A stretch of 64,000 nt of DNA, from assembly GCF_038502225.1 (NCBI RefSeq), contig NW_027195405.1, positions 122,501-186,500 on the forward strand, read 5' to 3'. This DNA is from Cherax quadricarinatus (lineage: Eukaryota; Arthropoda; Malacostraca; Decapoda; Parastacidae). Position 1 is the stretch's first letter. Every line of letters begins with the position of its first letter. Both the position numbers and the translations under genes were made by a program. Under the pieces are notes generated by a model, which saw only the letters and a list, made by a program, of their open reading frames with translations, had not been told where the DNA came from and made no database searches. Of the stretch, positions 25,791 through 34,999 are shown one piece after another.

Positions 25791-26765
25791 CCACGAGGGT
25801 TGTCGAGTTAGTAGTTTTTATAACTGTATGTGTAGAGAAGTTTGTTCCATGAAAAACACTACGTGGCATCACCATGACGATAGGTGAATGAACCACCACG
25901 AGTTTAGTGACATACAGGATGGGGAGAGTTAAACATTTGTTGGATTTCTTTGGTGAGGTGAAGAATCTTAAGTGGAATGAATATAAACCTTTAATATCCG
26001 GAGGAGGTGATCTTAGCAAGAAAAAGTTGTATCGTGGATGATAGATGAACAAACCCCCATAGGGGAACTTCGCCAAGTGTGTTGATTTCTAGCAAATGAT
26101 TGGAATTGGTAATGCATTTGTTGGGTCCTGTAGAGTGTAATCATAACTTACTTCAACGGTATTATGACTTGTTATTACTATACCGATGGTACATACTTGG
26201 AAATGCATGAAGACAATTAAAGGTAAGATAATTTGATCAATGAGTATCGTGACGTCACACCTTTAGTTCATTTAAGTTAATAAGGGGAAGATACATGTTC
26301 TATCCTGTTTTAACGTGTTGCTGGATAGTGACGTCACAAGCAAGTAGTAAGTGTTGCCAAAACAAAATACTGTCTGAATATTTCTTTTTACTGAAAAATA
26401 AGGAAAGTTAACAATGGCTAAACATATTATTTGAAATATACAATGGATAATATATATGCTTTAAAGAAATCCCATGTAATGTGTGTTTGTATTATTAAAA
26501 AAATGATATTCGATGATGGCAACGATTGAAATTTTTGGTATAAATATTTGGAGTGAAATGGTAAGGAATCACTTGAGCAGAAGAAGAAATATGGAGGTGG
26601 TTGCGACAAAACATACTAGTGTGGTGTTTATAGAAATGTTATATATATGTTATATATATGTTATATAGTGGTACACTCTGTAATCATTATTTACTACATG
26701 TAAACCACACAATAACCAAATTCTGTAAACTCAGCATTGTAATCCTTATAGAGAATAAACTTTGA
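25791..26765. other. AT-rich segment without a recognised gene
   Basis: No domain is recognisable. A 40-codon plus-strand ORF (25919-26041, starts MGRVKHLLDFFGEV, ends LSKKKLYRG) is the only frame with protein-like composition, and the 99-codon minus frame over it (25777-26076) is more likely its shadow. TGACGTCA occurs at 26250 and 26329. The word ttcatttaagttaataagg begins near 26267 and recurs further right. Confidence 0.4.
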
Positions 26766-26994
26766 AAGAGAGTCGAACCCATTCAAAAAAGAGTTGATGC
26801 GGAACATGTTCTCTCAAAAGAAGTGATTGTAGCTGAGGTACGAGAAATGACTCAACGATGGAGTGAAGAAATATTGGAAAATTTATTGTTACGAGAATGT
26901 GAATGGAGTAGTCATTTATCTCAAACTTTTATTATACCAGAGCCCAAAAAAATAATTATGAAAATGGATTTTGAAATGGCTGATCCTAGTTTAG
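26766..26994 (+). pseudogene. Coding exon fragment of an unrecognised gene
   Basis: Open from about 26774 to 26994, with protein-like composition (RVEPIQKRVDAEHVLSKEV, MTQRWSEEILENLL, FEMADPSL). It ends at a strong splice donor, TTTAG|GTAAGT, at 26994/26995. I recognise no family. It is charged and probably helical, with no signal peptide or membrane segment. A further stretch of similar composition lies at 27414-27796 beyond a SINE insertion, so both may be exons of one gene. The phases agree only with a weak acceptor (taag|tc), so the join is uncertain. Confidence 0.35.
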
Positions 26995-27072
26995 GTAAGT
27001 TTAATGAAATTTTCATTTAATACTATTTAGCAACTCTTTATGTATAAGAGAGAGTTGTGTAAGTCACCACCA

Positions 27073-27366
27073 ACTTAAGGCCTGAGCTTGCTACCATCTG
27101 CAGCTCATAAGGCTGCCATCCCCACGAGCCCCTTCGAGGCGGGGTAGATGGCAGACCAGAGGCCTAGCTTCTCCCTACAAGCCCCGTGAGGGCGGGGAAT
27201 GTGGCTAGGCCTGGGGACACTTGGTCCCAAAGATGAGGAGGTACTTGTCCTTCCTCCCATGGGAGACTTAAGTCTCGAGACACTCCCCAGATAGGGAGCC
27301 AAGGCCGGGTCACCACTACTTGGAAAAGACCCGGGCCGGGAGAATACCGGTGAATAAAAAAAAAAA
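27073..27366 (+). mobile_element. SINE-like retroposon with poly(A) tail and 12-bp target-site duplication
   Basis: Flanked by identical aagtcaccacca at 27061-27072 and 27367-27378. The body is about 294 bp, GC-rich in an AT-rich neighbourhood, with paired words such as ccccttcgaggcgggg and gccccgtgagggcgggg, and it ends in gaataaaaaaaaaaaa. It inserted between two candidate exons. It is unrelated to the tRNA-headed SINE at 2948-3990; I see no convincing internal A and B boxes. Confidence 0.85.
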
Positions 27367-27413
27367 AAGTCACCACCAGACATTGTCAGGGAACCGCATG
27401 GACATCATCTAAT

Positions 27414-27796
27414 ATGGGGAAACTTGGTGATTTCATTGTTATTTGTGAAACGGTGAAACATCTTCCTTGGTTGGAATTTTGCAACACTGTCAATCAACTC
27501 TTAAGGAAAGATGATGAATCATTGAGTGAAAAGAATTTTCAACGAGTTAAAAATTGGTTAGAAAATGAACTTGATTCGCATAAATTCATTGATGAAATGG
27601 TAACGGAGTGGAGTGACGTTCTGGTATATAATATTTTGGAAAACAATATATCTGAAAACTTTGTAAGTCAAATATTTAATAGACAGTATAATCTGTGCAT
27701 TTTGCATAGATGGTACAACACAAAGAAGTGGAAATTAATTTGAAGAGAACTTTTCACAGATATTAAACAATATATTAAAAACATTGAACCTAATGT
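27414..27796 (+). pseudogene. Coding exon fragment of an unrecognised gene (one nonsense codon)
   Basis: The frame runs MGKLGDFIVICETVKHLPWL, RKDDESLSEKNFQRVKNWLE, NELDSHKFIDEMVTEWSDVL, to KKWKLI. An in-frame TGA follows at 27741-27743, then 17 further coding-like codons (RELFTDIKQYIKNIEPN) up to a strong donor, AATGT|GTGAGT (27797). This looks like one exon with a single nonsense mutation. It is acidic, rich in Trp, Leu and Glu, and predicted helical. No family is recognised; viral or transposon origin cannot be excluded because the surroundings are AT-rich and repeat-laden. Confidence 0.38.
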
Positions 27797-28201
27797 GTGA
27801 GTAACTTATAAGTTAAGCAAAATTATTTACCTTGTATCAGTGGTTTAATTCATTTAAATTATTTTGAAGTAATTATAACTTGGAAGAGAGAGAGATATAT
27901 TTGAACTAATATATATAACTCATAATTATCTCTTCGTGAAATGTGTCACTTACCATTTCGACCTTCTCTCTCTACCTGAACACCAAGAATCATGTCTACC
28001 ATAATACTTACATCATTTAAGTTAATAAGACGCTTTTAATTCATTTAAGTTAATAAGGGGACACAGTATGATTATGCTTTTAAGTCAATAATGGGAAGAT
28101 ATTTAAGTTAACGAGAGAAATACTGATGTAACACTTGAGAGACATATGTTTGGGATAGTGAAAAATATATGTAACTTTTAGTTGGATTGTATCTTTTACA
28201 G

Positions 28202-28318
28202 GTGATGATGCAAATTTCTCCCCATTATATGCTAATGAAATAAAAAAAATATTAACATTTACAGGTACCGATGTGACGGGGCTTGGAAGAACAAGACTTA
28301 GAGGGGAGGATTTATGAT
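28202..28318 (+). pseudogene. Possible terminal exon of the unrecognised gene
   Basis: After a textbook acceptor (gtatcttttacag|, ending 28201) the frame reads DDANFSPLYANEIKKILTF, then GTDVTGLGRTRLRGEDL and a TGA. A second acceptor-like tttacag lies inside it (about 28264). The phase does not match the donor at 27796, so linkage is unproven. Confidence 0.22.
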
Positions 28319-28379
28319 GATTAGAGCATGTTGTTACACCAAGATTAATAATATATGATGATTCATTCATTAAAAAAGA

Positions 28380-30629
28380 GAAATGTTTAATAAAAAATTT
28401 TAAGACATGATGAATTTTAAATCAATCAAACCTTACCATGAAAAAAGTATTGAGGTAGAATACAAATGTTATATCTCATTTAAGTTAATTTCATGGTGTC
28501 TGTCAGCCCTGTGACCTCACCAAATTTTAGCACAAGAGGACACAGTTGGTCTGGAAAGAGATGAGCATCTTAAATCTACCTTGGGTGTGAACACCATTTC
28601 ATGGCGTCGCTGGAGGGGACTGTAAAAAAATCATGATGCAATACTTTGAGGTAAGCCATATAAGCTCAAGGAGTCTTTCAGAGTGAGGATTGTGTTTCTA
28701 TCCGGAAATCGAGTATATATTTCTACCATTGAGTGTGTTTACCTACAAGAAAATAATGATCGATTTTAAGATAGTCTCCAAAACTAATTTGGAAATATCC
28801 AAAAATGGAGTCGTTCAAAGTAATTGCGGGTGACTTTTTTCTGATGAAATAGTTAAAATGAGAAAAATTGTGGGCTATGAGTATAATATTAAACTATGTG
28901 GATTTGAGGAGGTGGATTTTATTAGAAATTTAGTGAGTGTAGGGAGGAATGTGCATTTCATTTAAGAAAAAAATTTGTGGGGATTTCTATAAAATGGGTA
29001 TTAGCTGGTAGTGTTGTTTTAGTTTCTGGTGATTTTTAGTAGAGTTTGGGCAGTATTCAGTGGTGTTTTGGTAGTATTCAAAGGAGTTTGATGATGTTTT
29101 TGGAGTATTCATATGTAAATGTTGATCTTAGTTTATGGTGATTTTGGTGGTGTTTTGACTGAATTCAGTGGTGCATTTGGGAGTATTCAGATGGGTTTGA
29201 TGATGTTTTTGATGGTGTTCAAATGATGTGCAAGAGTATTTTTGAAGGTGTTCTGGGAGTATTCAGTGGTATTCAATGGTTATTGATGGTGTTTTTGGTA
29301 GTGTTCAAAGTAAAGTGAGTTGTCTGTGTGTTAGGTGGTCATAGAATTTTGTGAATAACTTTGTTACAGTGATTTTAGTGGATTTGAGATGGGTGATGAG
29401 ATGCATTTGTGGATGTGAAATGGGATTTTTGTGTTTGTTCTGAAGAGGTGTGTTGGGAGACGGGTGAGTGGATGTGAAGAAATGTGGGTGAGATGGAGAG
29501 GGGTATGGGGAGGGTTGTATTAGAAATTTAATGAAATATGGGGGGATTTTACTGAAAATAAAGGTAATGTGTGAATATTATAAAAGAAATTATAGAAGTG
29601 AAAAGTTATGATACATTGGAAAAGATTGGAGGGTGTAGAAACATGTCGCAGTAGTTGGGTAGTGAGATGATTAGTTGTTGTGAGCATAATATCAATTTAT
29701 GTGGATACAGGAGATGGGTATGGAGAGGATGTTATTAGAATTTTAGTAATGTAGGGAGGAACGTGCATTGCATTTAAGATTCAGTAAAAAGAAGGGGAAA
29801 AAATTTGAATCGAATAAATTGTGAATAAATTGGTAAGTGATGAGGGTTGTAGGTATTGTTGTCGAACTAGAGATACCAAAAAAGATGTTGTAAGTGGGTT
29901 CTTGTTGTGACTTTTTCTGATGAAATTAGCTAAAACGAGAAAAAATTGTGGGTTGTCGGTGTTGTGAGTTGTGGGCGTTGTTGTCGAACTAGAGATACCG
30001 AAAAAGAAGTGATTCTGTTATAAGTGTTCGAGTGTGTTTGGATTGTGTTCCTTGTTTTTTTTTTTTTGCATTCATGTTATATCTTAGTTGGAGGTGAGTG
30101 TACTCATAGAAATTGGTAATCGTCTTGGTTATAGTGATTTGAGGGGATTTGTGTGAAAATGGTTGTTAGTCTGTGATTTTGGTGGTGTTTTGACTGTATT
30201 CAGTGGTGTTTTAGTAGTATTCAGTGGTGTATTTGGGAGTACTCAAATGGTGTTTGAGACTATTCAAAAGTGTTTTTGAAGGTGTTCAAATGATGTGCAA
30301 GAGTATTTATGAAGGAGTTCTGGGAGTATTCAGTGGTGATTTAGGGGTGTTCAAATGATGTTTTTGGAGTATTCAAAGGTAATTGATGGTGTTTGAGTTA
30401 GTTTTTGTGATACTGTTGTAAAAATCTGGAGAATGAGGGAGGAGTTTGGGTAGTGAGTTGTAATTTAATGAAATGTGTAAGTGCAGATAAATTAGAGATG
30501 TCAAATCTTATTTGGGAGTATTCAAAATGTTGTCTTGGAAATGTTTTAGTGTTTGGAAATGTTCAAAGGTGCTTTTGTGAGTATTCAAATGATTTATGAG
30601 AGTGTTTTGAAGGTGTTCAAAGTAAAGTG

Positions 30630-30673
<44 letters not shown>

Positions 30674-31260
30674 ATTAACTTCGTAATAGGTAAAATTGTG
30701 ACTAGTGAATTTATCGAAAAGTGGTTATAAGTTGTAAGTGTTGTGGTGACTTTTTCTGATGAAATAGTTAAAACGAGAAAAATTGTGGGTTATGAGTGAA
30801 AAAATTGTGAGGTGTTGGTGGGAGTGTGAGGGTTTGGGAGGGCGGGGAGAAGGGGTAAGGAGAGAATGTTACTTCGTGGGGGAGTGACCTGAGATGTTAT
30901 CTGAGATCGGTCAGTTAAGATTCGCCGGACTTTTTCTGAAGAAATAGTTAAAACGAGAAAATTATCTAGAATTGAGGAGAGTGAATCTTTTGTAAAGAAA
31001 ATTGTGAATTGTTGTGGGTATTAACGAAAAAATGTGGAATTATTTGGGTTATCCTGGGTTAAGAGTGAAAATGTTTTCCCTATGTTGTATATGAAATGTG
31101 TAATACTGAGATGGTGATGACGAAGATGATCCAGAACAAAAATGCATAGAATTTCTTCAAGAGAAAAAGAAATGTACCTTTTGTCAATGAATTTTTTTTG
31201 TTGGATGTATATGAAATGCATTGGTTGTATAATAAATAGTGTTATCCTGCATTTTAAGTT
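28380..31260. repeat. GT-rich degenerate repeat region with a dispersed 30-bp motif
   Basis: About 2.9 kb with no credible ORF. The plus strand is G/T-rich, with many imperfect repeats of gtattcagtggtgtttt and gtgttcaaatgatg words (28960-30620). A motif of about 30 bp beginning gactttttctgatgaaat and ending gttaaaacgagaaaa occurs near 28833, 29911, 30750 and 30930. Twice it is linked to gtcgaactagagatacc (29866, 29985). A (GT)n run lies at 30632-30670. Confidence 0.6.
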
Positions 31261-31269
31261 ATTGTCTGC

Positions 31270-31509
31270 TCGACAAGATTCAGCCTGTGTGTGTGGTCAT
31301 CACGTGACGTCACTGATATAGGGGGAAGTCGACAAGATTCAGCCTGTGTGTGTGGTCATCACGTGACGTCACTGATATAGGGGGAAGTCGACAAGATTCA
31401 GCCTGTGTGTGTGAGGTCATCACGTGACGTCACTGACATAGGGGGAAGTCGACAAGATTCAGCCTGTGTGTGTGAGGTCATCACGTGACGTCACTGACCG
31501 CCGAGTAAA
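31270..31509. repeat. Four tandem copies of a 59-61 bp unit with E-box/CRE palindrome
   Basis: Units start at 31271, 31330, 31389 and 31450 with cgacaagattcagcctgtgt and contain tcatcacgtgacgtcact, in which CACGTG overlaps TGACGTCA. The copies are nearly identical; the last two carry a ga insertion. A fifth TGACGTCA follows at 31521. The arrangement resembles an enhancer-like or viral homologous-region array, but function is inferred only from motifs. Confidence 0.85.
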
Positions 31510-31559
31510 CACAGGTCGGGTGACGTCACACTTGTTTAGACCTGTAGTAAGAGAAAGTA

Positions 31560-32340
31560 CAATGCCCCATAGGGGAAGTTCATTTGAATGCTTACCTCCA
31601 GAGGGGGGAATCCAAAAAAACTTGATCCAAGGAGATGGAGTCTTTGATATCGAGAAAAACTTGATCCAAGGAGATGGAGTAGAAATACTTGGACATAGAG
31701 GGTAGAAGTGGATGGTGGGAGGTGTGGGGGAAAAATCTTTGTATTATTGATATCGAGAAAAACTTGATCCGAGGAATTGGAGCAGAGAATTTGGGATGCA
31801 AGTGGGAGTCCATTTTGAATGCTTACCCCCAGAGGGGGGAATCCAGAAAAACTTGATCCAAGGAGATGGAGGAGAAAAACTTGATCAAAGGAAGTAGAGC
31901 AGGAATTTTGGGGTTGAAGTGGGTGGTGGGAGGTGTGGAGGGGAAATCTTTGTATTATTGGTATCGAGAAAAACTTGATCCGAGGAATTGGAGCAGGGAA
32001 TTTGGGATGCAAGTGGGAGTCCATTTTGAATGCTTACACCAAGAGGGGGGGAATTCAGTGGGAGTCCATTTTGAATGCTTACCCCCAGAGGGGGGAATCC
32101 AAAAAAACTTGATCCAAGGAAGTGGAGTCTTTGTATTATTGATATCGAGAAAAACTTGATCCAAGGAAGTGGAGATCATAAGAAAATTCGAAAAAATTTG
32201 GGATGGAAGTGGGTGGTGGGAGGGGTACCCATAGGGAGAAACCCAAAAAATTTGATCCGAGGAGATGGAGAGCACAAGAAAATGAAATTCAAAAAAAATT
32301 CGAAAAAAATCGGAAAAAAATTCGGGGAGTGGGGGCAATC
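31560..32340. repeat. Complex tandem repeat with nine aacttgatccRagg motifs
   Basis: A block of about 210-240 bp is repeated imperfectly. The word ttgaatgcttac appears near 31576, 31819, 32028 and 32080, followed by cagaggggggaatcc. The word aaacttgatccaaggaga or variants occurs near 31617, 31653, 31758, 31848, 31877, 31969, 32105, 32151 and 32247. Frames of 80-160 codons are open on both strands but are low-complexity translations of the repeat. No gene is called. Confidence 0.75.
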
Positions 32341-32389
32341 CGGACGACGCTGCAGAACGCGCTGCAGAAGGCGCGGGGTGGACGCTGGT

Positions 32390-32725
32390 CGGGCGGGCGT
32401 GGACGGTCAGAGTCGTGGGTGGGGTCGAGGGTGGGGTCGTGGGTGGGGGTCGTGGGTGGGTTCGTGGGGGGGGGGTCGTTGGTTGAGGGCGAGGTGGTCG
32501 AGGGTGGGGGACGTGGGTGGGGGATCGTGGTGGGGGCCGTGGGTGGGGGTCGTGGGTGGGGGTCGTGGGTCGGGATCATGGGTGAGGGTCGTGGGTGAGG
32601 GTCGTGGGTGGGGGTCGTGGGTGGAGGTCGTGGGTGGGGGTCGTGGGTGGGGGTCGTGGGTGGGGGTCGTAGGTGGGGGTTGTGGGTGGGGGTCGTGGGT
32701 GGGGGTCGTGGGTTGGGGTTGAGGG
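32390..32725. repeat. G-rich 13-bp VNTR (gtcgtgggtgggg)
   Basis: About 25 copies of a 13-bp unit with G-runs of 3 to 6 on the plus strand and strong G-quadruplex potential. The Gly/Trp/Val-rich plus frames and Pro/Thr-rich minus frames are translations of the repeat and not genes. Confidence 0.92.
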
Positions 32726-32747
32726 CGAGGTCAAGGTCATTAGCATA

Positions 32748-32876
32748 AAGGTGTGAAAAGGAGTCCGCTCAGAGGAGACCGTACCGTGGAGACCGTACTG
32801 TGGGAGAGACCGCTCAGGAAGAGACCGTACCGCGGGAGACCGCTCAGCCGCAGAGACCGCTCTGTAGAAATCATCA
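32748..32876. repeat. Degenerate gagaccgtaccg repeats
   Basis: Six or so imperfect copies of gagaccg(t/c)(a/t)c(c/t) words fill the gap between the G-rich VNTR and the next minisatellite block. No ORF. Confidence 0.55.
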
Positions 32877-32879
32877 CTA

Positions 32880-33346
32880 CTCACTAACACCCAGGATGCC
32901 ACCCTCACCAGTCCATTAACACCCAGGATGCCAGCCACACCAGTCCATTAACACCCAGGATGCCACCCTCACCAGTTCATTAACACCCAGGATGCCAGCC
33001 ACACCAGTCCACTAACACCCAGGATGCCACCCACACCAGTCCATGAACACCCAGGATGCCACCCACACAAGTTCACTAACACCCAGGATGCCTCCCACAC
33101 CAGTCTACTAACACCTAGGATGCCACCTACACCAATCATCTAACTCCCAGGATGCCACCCACACCAGTCCACTAACACCCATGATGCCACCCACACCAGT
33201 CCATTAACACCCAGGATGCCCCCCACACTAGTACACTAACACCCAGGATGCCACCCACACCAATCCACTAACACCCAGGATGCCACCCATACCAGTCCAT
33301 TAACACCCAGAATGCCACCCACACAATTCCTTTAACACCCAGGATG
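32880..33346. repeat. 32-bp minisatellite, block D
   Basis: About 14.5 units of the 32-bp repeat, closest to the consensus seen in block C. Its presence on both sides of 24019-32879 suggests that the intervening 8.9 kb separates parts of one ancestral array. Confidence 0.95.
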
Positions 33347-33347
33347 C

Positions 33348-34990
33348 TGTGAGGGAAAAGTAGGCGTGTGTGGGGTTTGAGTTGTTCAGGCAACCAGGAA
33401 CCATTAGCGAGTTACGTCGCACGCACCCCCCTCCTCTGGCGGGCTTGGGCGAAACTAGTTCTTGGTGTCTGATTTGTTTCAATTTCTACTCCTGGTAGTA
33501 TTGACCTTACCTGGTGTGGGTTGAAGTTTGGAGAGTCACTTCACCTCCACTCTTCTCCTACTCAGGTAGGGTGATCTACCAGGAGTATTACTGTTTATTC
33601 CTTTCATTTATTTGCAGGTTACCAGTAATGATTATGGCATTTATCACTCTTTACCATTCTCAAATGTTATATTATCATGACCATTTTTTCTTATTTTTTC
33701 TTATTACCAGCTGTGTTCCTGGCGTGGTCATCCAGGATAGACGCCAGATAAAGGAGCAAGACATTTGTTAATAGGACTTATTAACAATTATTAGACTACT
33801 ACCGGCCCTTATTTATTCTACTTGTGGTGCTCCAACCAAGTGGTAGAGGAGATCCCAAAACATCGGACTATCACCATCAGCCCAGGATAACCTACATCAT
33901 CTTTAATATCAGAAGATCTGTCCAGGGCCTTACCTACTCCTGCCCAACTACAAGAATCAAAGGCAATTTTTTTATTATATTTAAATTTTAAGTAAAATCC
34001 TCAAGTCATTATTCTTATTTTTCCTAGCCGTTTCTTTATTTATTTATTTTTCCATTAGTTTTTTGTTCAGATGGAAGGCGTTCCACTGACACCTTTTACC
34101 AATTCAGTCATGCAGTTATATATGGTTATAACTCCGTGAACCTGACGGGTAAGTGGTGATATCACCTAACTTACTTGCATTGTTGACACTTGACACATAC
34201 ATGTATATGTATTATTCTGCACGTAAGTGGCTGGGCCACTTCCCTTTCTTACCCCACTTGCCCTCCACCATCCCATACTTATACTATATTTCCATCTTTA
34301 CCCATCCTTCTACCTTCCCCATCTTACCGAAGCTCCGGTCATATAAGTCTAAGCCGGCGCACAGAGAGGACGTCTGCATTTCTTCTCTGAGAATTGAGAC
34401 TTGAGTTGTTTTCTGGGTTATCCTGAATAATTCCTTATCAGAGCTGAGAGGGAAACTTACTTACTGACACTTCGAGCCCCATCCCTGCAAGAGGGTAAGG
34501 CAGTGACTAGCTTGCTTATTCCCAACTCTCCTCCCAATCACCTCATCCTTACCCATCCTTCCCTCACGAAAACATCTACACTGGCCCATACACAAACACA
34601 CTACTTACATTGCTATCCTTCTGCCTTTCCTGTCTTCGTTTTTTTCGGCAACTTCGCCTTCGGCGAGTTAACACAAGGCATTTTGACCATCCGGTAGCCT
34701 GTGTGGTTTTTTTTAAATCCGCCGATCTTTGCCTTGGGCCGTGTCCCCTTCACTCCTCGAGGGTAGGCTATCTTAGGGGGCCCTTTCCCACTCACTCCTC
34801 GAGGGTAGGCTATGTTAGGGGTGCTGTCCCCCTCACTCCTCGAGGGTATGCTATCTTTATGACTGACACTAAGGCACGTTTCTAAAGCAACTATCTGTGT
34901 CAGATGTACCTTCCTGGGCATCATGACGCAAATACGAGTAAGAAGACGTGTCGTAGACAATCAAAAGTCTAAGAAAGAAATATTCGTATG
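33348..34990. other. Low-repeat segment, possible LTR-retroelement leader
   Basis: No convincing gene. It begins tgtgagggaaaag immediately after the minisatellite and contains tggtgctccaacc (33827), reminiscent of an LTR-element primer-binding site, but no second LTR or gag/pol is visible. Three copies of cactcctcgagggtaggcta (34751, 34793, 34834; period 41-42 bp) form a small tandem repeat. CT-rich text fills 34150-34620. Confidence 0.3.
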
Positions 34991-34999
34991 TATTTATAT

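Noticed and set aside
31536..32024. 162-codon minus-strand protein
   Set aside because: Its text repeats (PRIKFFS, SSFDQVF) with the DNA repeat, and overlapping frames on the other strand are equally open.
24019..32880. A single transposon inserted in the minisatellite with a target-site duplication
   Set aside because: I could find no matching flanks at 24018 and 32880 beyond the repeat unit itself, so the boundary mechanism is unresolved.
32075..32938. Gly/Trp/Val-rich and Pro/Thr-rich proteins
   Set aside because: Three frames of the 13-bp G-rich repeat, with no non-repeat sequence supporting a gene.
33348..33830. Firm LTR call
   Set aside because: The TG start and primer-binding-site-like tggtgctccaacc are suggestive, but no second LTR, no clear CA end and no coding region are visible.
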